A stretch of DNA of 10,021 nucleotides, taken from contig JAJYBW010000102.1 of assembly GCA_021778815.1 (NCBI GenBank), positions 1 through 10,021 on the forward strand, written 5' to 3'. The notes beneath the pieces were generated by a model. It ran no database searches and was not told the DNA's origin. It saw only the letters and a list, made by a program, of their open reading frames with translations. The stretch comes from Acidobacteriota bacterium (GTDB lineage Bacteria; Acidobacteriota; Terriglobia; Terriglobales; Acidobacteriaceae). Both the position numbers and the translations under genes were made by a program. This document shows, in pieces, positions 5,713-10,021 of this stretch. The first letter of the stretch is position 1, and each line of letters begins with the position of its first letter.

Positions 5713-6657
5713 CTAAGCGGCGCTTGGGGACGAGGGTGGAAGATTCCGCCCAGTGGGCTTGCGCGTCAGCAGATAGATCATGCCCAGAATGACGAGGATC
5801 GTGAAACAGGCGGCCAAGGCTAATACGCGGAGAATGGAGACCGTATAGCGTCCGGCTGAGGGATTGTAATTGCAGCAGTACAGCAGGAAAAGGTCAGCGG
5901 CAGTGCCGATTTTATGGTTCGAGGCGTCCACCATTGCAAGACGCAGATCACGTGGCTCATATTCGATGCCAGAGAAATATTTAGAAAGTCGACCATCCGG
6001 GGTCGCCACCATAACGACGCTGGAGTGGGCGAACTGATCCATCTTTCCATCGGGGCCGGGAACTCGAACATAATGAAAACCGGTTGCGTCGCTCAACGCA
6101 TCGATCGACGGTTGTTGACCGGTCAGGAAATGCACACCCGATGCATCCGCCGGATCGCCGAGCCAGCTTAGAAATAGTTGCTTCTCGCTGGCAGCCTGCT
6201 GCGCTGTGTCTTCCGGATCAAAGCTGGCGATGACGATTTCATAATCCTTGCCAGCCTTGAAGCCGGTCTGTTTCAAAGCGTCTGCGGCGCCGTGCATTAC
6301 TTGCGGGCAAAGCATGCCGCAGCTGAAATAGACCTCGGCCAGAACGACCGGTCGCTTGCCGAAGTAATCTCCCAGAGTTACAGGTTTTCCTGTGGAGTCG
6401 ACGTAGGTCGCACTCAACGGCAATTTGCGATTCAGATTCTGCGCGATGCCCGCATGTTGCAAATAGGTTGGAAGACCGTTCGAAACGGTACCCATGGAGG
6501 CGTTGCTGGCCCCTCCATATTGAGCCTGGCAGGCAGTACCGAAGCCCGCAAACAGGAACATCGCAAGCCACGTACCAATGCGCAGCGTCAGACCAAAAGA
6601 CGCGGTGGTCGTTTGTTTGCCAATCGTGCATGGGTTGGATGCAGTCACATCTTCCAT
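5713..6657 (-). CDS. SCO1/SenC-family copper chaperone, membrane-anchored
   Basis: This is 314 residues from the ATG chosen at 6657. A hydrophobic signal or anchor lies at about 22-40. The thioredoxin-like SCO domain (about 75-245) holds the copper ligands: FSCGMLCPQ with Cys113 and Cys117 (CxxxC), and His211 in DQFAHSS. SCO proteins work outside the inner membrane, delivering copper to the CuA site of cytochrome oxidase subunit II or acting as a thiol reductase for it. No oxidase genes are in the window. After the domain come a conserved-looking LLYCCNYNPSAGRY (258-271) and a C-terminal helix at about 273-296 with a basic tail, so the protein is probably anchored at this end too. The start lacks a strong Shine-Dalgarno; the frame stays open upstream to 6825 but would then overlap the divergent icd start. 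It is divergently placed to icd, 158 bp apart. Confidence 0.93.
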   Translation of the reverse strand: MEDVTASNPCTIGKQTTTASFGLTLRIGTWLAMFLFAGFGTACQAQYGGASNASMGTVSNGLPTYLQHAGIAQNLNRKLPLSATYVDSTGKPVTLGDYFGKRPVVLAEVYFSCGMLCPQVMHGAADALKQTGFKAGKDYEIVIASFDPEDTAQQAASEKQLFLSWLGDPADASGVHFLTGQQPSIDALSDATGFHYVRVPGPDGKMDQFAHSSVVMVATPDGRLSKYFSGIEYEPRDLRLAMVDASNHKIGTAADLFLLYCCNYNPSAGRYTVSILRVLALAACFTILVILGMIYLLTRKPTGRNLPPSSPSAA

Positions 6658-6802
6658 CCTAGTGGAGTTTGCGGATGTCGTGGAGCGCAGGCTCTCGTCC
6701 GCGCATTCGCCGATCAAAATGCTCCGAGTTTGCCCGCGGCCGTAACCTGGCGGCAGCAGATATGGAGTGGTAGCCTGATCAAGGACAATCCGTTTACAAA
6801 TT

Positions 6803-6806
6803 GGAG
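6803..6806 (+). promoter_or_regulatory. Ribosome binding site deciding the icd start
   Basis: GGAG at 6803-6806 is nine bases before the ATG at 6816. In-frame TTG at 6801 and ATG at 6807 lie within or directly against this site and so are poor starts. The 158-bp SCO-icd gap shows no convincing -35/-10 pair for either direction. Confidence 0.7.
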
Positions 6807-6815
6807 ATGGTACCA

Positions 6816-8237
6816 ATGCAGGCAAGTTATAGTGGCGTCGAGCTGCCCAAAGACGGCAAGCCGATCGAATATTCCAACGGAACGTATCAAGTACCCGACA
6901 ATCCCATCATTCCTTACATTGAAGGCGACGGAACCGGTCGCGATATTTGGCGTGCATCGCAACGCGTATTCGATGCCGCTGTGGCGAAAGCCTACGGTGG
7001 AAAACGCGAAGTCAAGTGGTTTGAAATATTTGCTGGAGAAAAAGCATTCGCGCGTTTCCAGAACTGGCTTCCAGACGATACAGTTCAGGCCGCGCGCGAC
7101 TTGCGGGTTTCGATCAAAGGGCCGCTGACCACGCCGGTCGGAGGTGGTATTCGTTCCTTGAATGTCACGCTGCGGCAGATGCTGGATTTGTATTCCTGCA
7201 TTCGCCCGGTGCGCTACTACCAGGGAGTTCCCAGTCCGGTGAAGCATCCGGAGAAGCTGGACATCGTGATCTTCCGCGAAAATACGGAGGATGTATACGC
7301 GGGCATTGAGTTTAAAGAGGGAACTTCGGAGGCGAAGAAAATTCTGGACTTCCTGAATAACACCATGCTGGCTGGCACTAAGAAAAAGATCCGTGAAGAT
7401 TCTGGCATCGGAATCAAACCGATCTCGATTACTGGAACCAAGCGACTGGTGCGAGTTGCAATTGCGTTCGCGCTGAAGCATCATCGCAAGTCGGTCACGA
7501 TGATGCACAAGGGAAATATCCAGAAGTTTACCGAGGGCGCATTTCGCGAGTGGGGATACGAAGTCGCGGTCGATGAATTCAGAGATTCGATTGTGACCGA
7601 GCGCGAGAGCTGGATACTCGGCAACCTGGAATCGAAGCCAGGCCTGACAGTGGAGCAGAATGCCGCCATGATCGAACCGGGCCTTGAACATGCGCCGCAA
7701 AAGTTCCGCGACGAAGTGTACGCGGAAGTAAAGCACGTCATCGACAGCATCGGCATCAGTCACGGGCAGGGAAAATGGAAGAAGATGCTGTTGGTCAACG
7801 ACCGCATCGCCGACTCCATTTTTCAGCAGGTGATCGTTCGCCCCGATGAATACAGCGTGCTGGCGACTCCGAATCTAAATGGCGACTACATTTCCGACGC
7901 ATGCGCCGCGCAGGTCGGCGGTCTGGGAATCGCTCCAGGCGCGAATGTCGGAGACGGATATGCCGTGTTTGAAGCCACCCACGGAACAGCTCCGAAGTAC
8001 GCGGATAAAGATGTCATCAACCCCGGGTCCGTGATGCTGTCGGGCGTGATGATGTTTGATTTCATCGGCTGGATCGAGGCCGCTCGATTGATTGAAAACT
8101 CCATGGAGCGGACAATCCAGCAGAAATTTGTTACCTACGACTTTGAGCGGCAGATGCAGGGAGCCACCAAGGTGGGCACCAGCGAATTTGCAACTCGAAT
8201 GATTGAAAACATGGATGCGGTCGCGATGACTCGCTGA
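6816..8237 (+). CDS. icd: Isocitrate dehydrogenase, NADP-dependent
   Basis: This is a 473-residue cytoplasmic enzyme of the TCA cycle that converts isocitrate to 2-oxoglutarate and CO2. The substrate site is complete by comparison with the E. coli enzyme: Ser114, Asn116, Arg120, Arg130, Arg154, Tyr161 (in RENTEDVYAGIEF) and Lys232. The metal-binding aspartates are Asp333, Asp357 and Asp361 (in NLNGDYISD). Coenzyme choice is NADP: Lys394-Tyr395 in HGTAPKY, and Tyr441 and Arg445 in TYDFER, match the E. coli Lys344/Tyr345/Tyr391/Arg395 set. It is longer than the roughly 416-residue E. coli enzyme because of about 48 extra residues between Lys232 and Asp333 (around 255-320), as recalled for cyanobacterial IDHs. 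A good Shine-Dalgarno supports the start. The mdh gene follows after 33 bp, making a TCA-cycle pair. Confidence 0.97.
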   Translation: MQASYSGVELPKDGKPIEYSNGTYQVPDNPIIPYIEGDGTGRDIWRASQRVFDAAVAKAYGGKREVKWFEIFAGEKAFARFQNWLPDDTVQAARDLRVSIKGPLTTPVGGGIRSLNVTLRQMLDLYSCIRPVRYYQGVPSPVKHPEKLDIVIFRENTEDVYAGIEFKEGTSEAKKILDFLNNTMLAGTKKKIREDSGIGIKPISITGTKRLVRVAIAFALKHHRKSVTMMHKGNIQKFTEGAFREWGYEVAVDEFRDSIVTERESWILGNLESKPGLTVEQNAAMIEPGLEHAPQKFRDEVYAEVKHVIDSIGISHGQGKWKKMLLVNDRIADSIFQQVIVRPDEYSVLATPNLNGDYISDACAAQVGGLGIAPGANVGDGYAVFEATHGTAPKYADKDVINPGSVMLSGVMMFDFIGWIEAARLIENSMERTIQQKFVTYDFERQMQGATKVGTSEFATRMIENMDAVAMTR

Positions 8238-8260
8238 TTGCCATTGAAGAAAAGTTTGCA

Positions 8261-8266
8261 AAGGAG
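8261..8266 (+). promoter_or_regulatory. Ribosome binding site of mdh
   Basis: AAGGAG at 8261-8266 lies four bases before the ATG at 8271 and sets the malate dehydrogenase start at MRKKVSIVGAG. The reading frame is open back to the icd stop, but the extra upstream residues would not fit the family's N-terminus. Confidence 0.8.
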
Positions 8267-8270
8267 AAAT

Positions 8271-9197
8271 ATGCGGAAGAAAGTTTCGATTGTAGGCGCG
8301 GGCAACGTGGGAGCCACGACTGCGCATTGGATCGCAGCTAAGGAATTGGCTGACATCGTATTGGTAGATGTAGTAGAAGGGGTGCCTCAGGGAAAGGCAC
8401 TCGATTTGATGGAGGCGATGCCGATAGAAAAGCGTGATGTCCACGCGGTCGGCTCCAACGATTATGCGGCCACGGCCAACTCCGACGTTGTTGTCATTAC
8501 GGCGGGTATTCCGCGGAAGCCCGGCATGAGCCGCGACGACTTGTTGCATACAAACTTTAAGATCATGTCGGATGTTGTCAGCAAAGTGGTGGCGGCATCG
8601 CCGGACTGCTTCCTGGTGATTGTCTCTAATCCGCTGGATGCGATGGCGCAGGCCGCGTTCAAACTTTCCAAGTTCAACCGCGAGCGCGTGATTGGCATGG
8701 CCGGCGTTCTGGATTCGGCGCGATTCCGCACGTTTATCGCGGACGAGTTGAAGGTGAGCGTGGAAAATGTAACCGCGTTCGTGCTGGGAGGCCATGGCGA
8801 TACCATGGTGCCTCTGGCGCGCTACTCCACGGTCGCCGGAATTCCGATTACGGAGCTGATGGATGCGGCCACAATCGAACGGTTGATTCAACGCACGCGC
8901 GATGGTGGCGCTGAAATTGTGAAGTACCTGAAGACGGGAAGCGCGTTTTATGCTCCTTCCGCGGCTGCCGTTGAAATGGTGGAAGCGATCCTGAAGGACA
9001 AGAAAAAAATCCTGCCTTGCGCGGCTTACCTGGAAGGCGAGTATGGCATTCATGGCCTGTTCATCGGCGTTCCGTGCAAGTTGGGCGCGCGCGGTCTGGA
9101 AGAGATTATCCAGATCAAACTGACCGACGAGGAACAGGCTGGACTGCAGAAAAGCGCAAATTCCGTAAAGGAACTTTGCGGCATAATCGGCGTCTAG
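8271..9197 (+). CDS. mdh: Malate dehydrogenase, NAD-dependent (LDH-like type)
   Basis: This is a 308-residue cytoplasmic dehydrogenase that interconverts malate and oxaloacetate in the TCA cycle. The Rossmann motif GAGNVG is at 9-14, and Asp33 at the end of the second strand (VLVDVVEG) indicates NAD preference. The active-site loop AGIPRKPGMSRDDL at 78-91 carries Arg82 where lactate dehydrogenases have Gln, which sets oxaloacetate/malate specificity; Arg88 is in the same loop. Arg151 (in LDSARFR), Asp148 and catalytic His175 (GGHGDTMVPL) complete the site. Length and motifs match the tetrameric LDH-like MDH group found in Bacillus and many other phyla rather than the dimeric E. coli type. It is the second gene after icd, probably cotranscribed, and ends 22 bases before a strong hairpin terminator. 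Confidence 0.97.
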   Translation: MRKKVSIVGAGNVGATTAHWIAAKELADIVLVDVVEGVPQGKALDLMEAMPIEKRDVHAVGSNDYAATANSDVVVITAGIPRKPGMSRDDLLHTNFKIMSDVVSKVVAASPDCFLVIVSNPLDAMAQAAFKLSKFNRERVIGMAGVLDSARFRTFIADELKVSVENVTAFVLGGHGDTMVPLARYSTVAGIPITELMDAATIERLIQRTRDGGAEIVKYLKTGSAFYAPSAAAVEMVEAILKDKKKILPCAAYLEGEYGIHGLFIGVPCKLGARGLEEIIQIKLTDEEQAGLQKSANSVKELCGIIGV

Positions 9198-9214
9198 AAC
9201 AAACTGGCTGAAAA

Positions 9215-9246
9215 AGAAGAGGCCCGCACGTCGCGGGCCTTTTTCT
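9215..9246 (+). terminator. Intrinsic terminator, bidirectional, between mdh and the SDR gene
   Basis: AGGCCCGC (9220-9227) and GCGGGCCT (9233-9240) form an 8-bp GC-rich stem around a 5-base loop. It extends outward with A-T and G-T pairs, and TTTTTCTTC follows on the plus strand. On the minus strand the flanking AAAAAGAAG becomes a T-rich tail, so it can also end transcription of the convergent SDR gene. Confidence 0.92.
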
Positions 9247-9275
9247 TCTGGAATTCTTGTCGAATCGTATACACC

Positions 9276-10016
9276 CTACCAGGGCAATGGTTTTCCCATG
9301 TGAATGAAGGCTCCATTCGGTCCATCGGATGGCAAGGTTGCCAGCGCAACGGAAGTCTTCGCGCCGTCGACAATTTCCATAGGAGCGGCGTCGGTGCCCA
9401 TATCTGTTTTGACCCAGCCGGGATGCGCGGAATTCACTTTAATGTTGGTGTCGCGCAGTTCATGCGCCAAGTGAATGGTGAACGCATTCAGCGCTGACTT
9501 CGATGCATCATACGCAAAGGCTTTGCTGTTATAGATCGGGGACTTGGGATCGCTATGCAAAGCGTTTGAAGCCAGGATGCTGGACAAATTGACAATGCGC
9601 CCCGCAGAGCTTCTGCGGATCAATGGCAGTAGAGCCTGCGTCAACGAGACCGGAGCGAATAAGTTGGTCTCAAATGTTTTCTGCAGAGTCTCGGCGGAGG
9701 TGCTGCTGGTCGTATTCTTACCCCAGCCGCCCTCCTCCGCAATGCCGGCGTTATTAACGAGAATGTCGAGTTTGCCGAAGTGTTCCTGAAAGAACTTGAC
9801 GGCTGCATCGCGGTCTTTTGCCTGTGTCACATCCAGCTTGAAAGGCTGCGCGTCGATTCCTTCTGCGCGAAGCTTGGCTGCTGCGGCATCTCCCCTAGCG
9901 GCGTCGCGCGAACCTAGAACGACGGTGATGCCCAGCTTTCCCAGCTGGCGTGCGGTTTCAAATCCAATGCCTTTATTGGCGCCGGTAATCAGTGCAACCT
10001 GCTTGTTTTCGCTCAT
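9276..10016 (-). CDS. Short-chain dehydrogenase/reductase (SDR), carbonyl-reductase-like
   Basis: This 246-residue classical SDR is complete within the window, although its promoter and ribosome binding site lie beyond the right edge. The coenzyme motif TGANKGIG is at 11-18, and Arg37 after the second strand (GSRDAAR) suggests NADPH. NNAG is at 88-91, structural Asn118, catalytic Ser145/146 (NLSS), Tyr169 and Lys173 (YDASK), and the AHPGWVKTDMG segment at 197-207. The TGANKGIG start and the HPGWVKTDM segment resemble carbonyl reductases of the CBR1-like group, which reduce small carbonyl compounds in the cytoplasm. The actual substrate cannot be read. It converges on the mdh gene with a shared hairpin terminator between them, so it is functionally independent of the TCA pair. 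Confidence 0.94.
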   Translation of the reverse strand: MSENKQVALITGANKGIGFETARQLGKLGITVVLGSRDAARGDAAAAKLRAEGIDAQPFKLDVTQAKDRDAAVKFFQEHFGKLDILVNNAGIAEEGGWGKNTTSSTSAETLQKTFETNLFAPVSLTQALLPLIRRSSAGRIVNLSSILASNALHSDPKSPIYNSKAFAYDASKSALNAFTIHLAHELRDTNIKVNSAHPGWVKTDMGTDAAPMEIVDGAKTSVALATLPSDGPNGAFIHMGKPLPW

Positions 10017-10021
10017 TGCTT

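Noticed and set aside
6658..6825. A longer N-terminus for the SCO protein
   Set aside because: The extension would overlap the icd ribosome binding site and start, adds residues without homology to SCO leaders, and moves the signal peptide far from the N-terminus.
6714..7763. A 349-codon open frame on the minus strand, antisense to icd
   Set aside because: It lies opposite a gene with a complete set of catalytic residues, its product shows no recognisable motifs and is rich in His, Arg and Cys as expected for a mirror frame.
7875..9053. A 392-codon open frame on the minus strand across icd and mdh
   Set aside because: It spans two well-supported genes and their junction; composition is His/Arg-rich and there is no ribosome binding site or family signature.
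1..10021. Mobile element, CRISPR, prophage or defence system
   Set aside because: No transposase, integrase, repeat array, terminal inverted repeats or defence-type domains were seen on either strand; gene content is housekeeping and regulatory.

Overview
This window looks like an ordinary chromosomal stretch from a soil-type bacterium, most likely an Acidobacteriota (Koribacter/Terriglobia-like). The reasons are a moderately high GC content, a secreted protein of a type I associate with that phylum, an icd-mdh pair, and a membrane-anchored SCO protein with a C-terminal helix. The assignment is inference from protein character; no marker gene such as rRNA is present. I see no rRNA, tRNA, CRISPR array, transposase, integrase or phage gene.

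Left part (1-3084). The window opens inside the 3' end of a plus-strand LOG-family (TIGR00730-like) gene. It runs convergently, with a 38-bp overlap, into a four-gene minus-strand series transcribed from 3084 down to 134: a LysR-type regulator, a TauE/SafE-family membrane exporter, a six-helix ferric-reductase-like (MsrQ-like) membrane protein and a DUF971 zinc-type protein. The last three are tightly packed (4-base overlap, then a 9-bp gap). They look like one transcription unit with its probable regulator just upstream, perhaps concerned with sulfur or redox/metal chemistry; that function is inference.

Middle (3085-6657). Three more minus-strand genes follow, each with its own intergenic space: a secreted protein of unknown function (TTG start with a good ribosome binding site), a BaiN/HI0933-family flavoprotein (GTG start), and a SCO1/SenC copper chaperone with a CxxxC motif and a distal His. 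A strong stem-loop lies between the SCO gene and the flavoprotein gene.

Right part (6816-10016). Two plus-strand TCA-cycle genes, NADP-type isocitrate dehydrogenase and NAD-type malate dehydrogenase, lie 33 bp apart and both have good ribosome binding sites. They end at a clear hairpin terminator that also serves the convergent minus-strand short-chain dehydrogenase at the right edge. No stretch longer than 300 bases lacks a gene; the largest gap is 4192-4424.

I do not see a convincing novel defence or mobile system. The most useful follow-ups are the LysR-TauE-haem protein-DUF971 cassette, the secreted family of unknown function, the doubled CxCxxC motif in the DUF971 protein and several regulatory-looking DNA structures.
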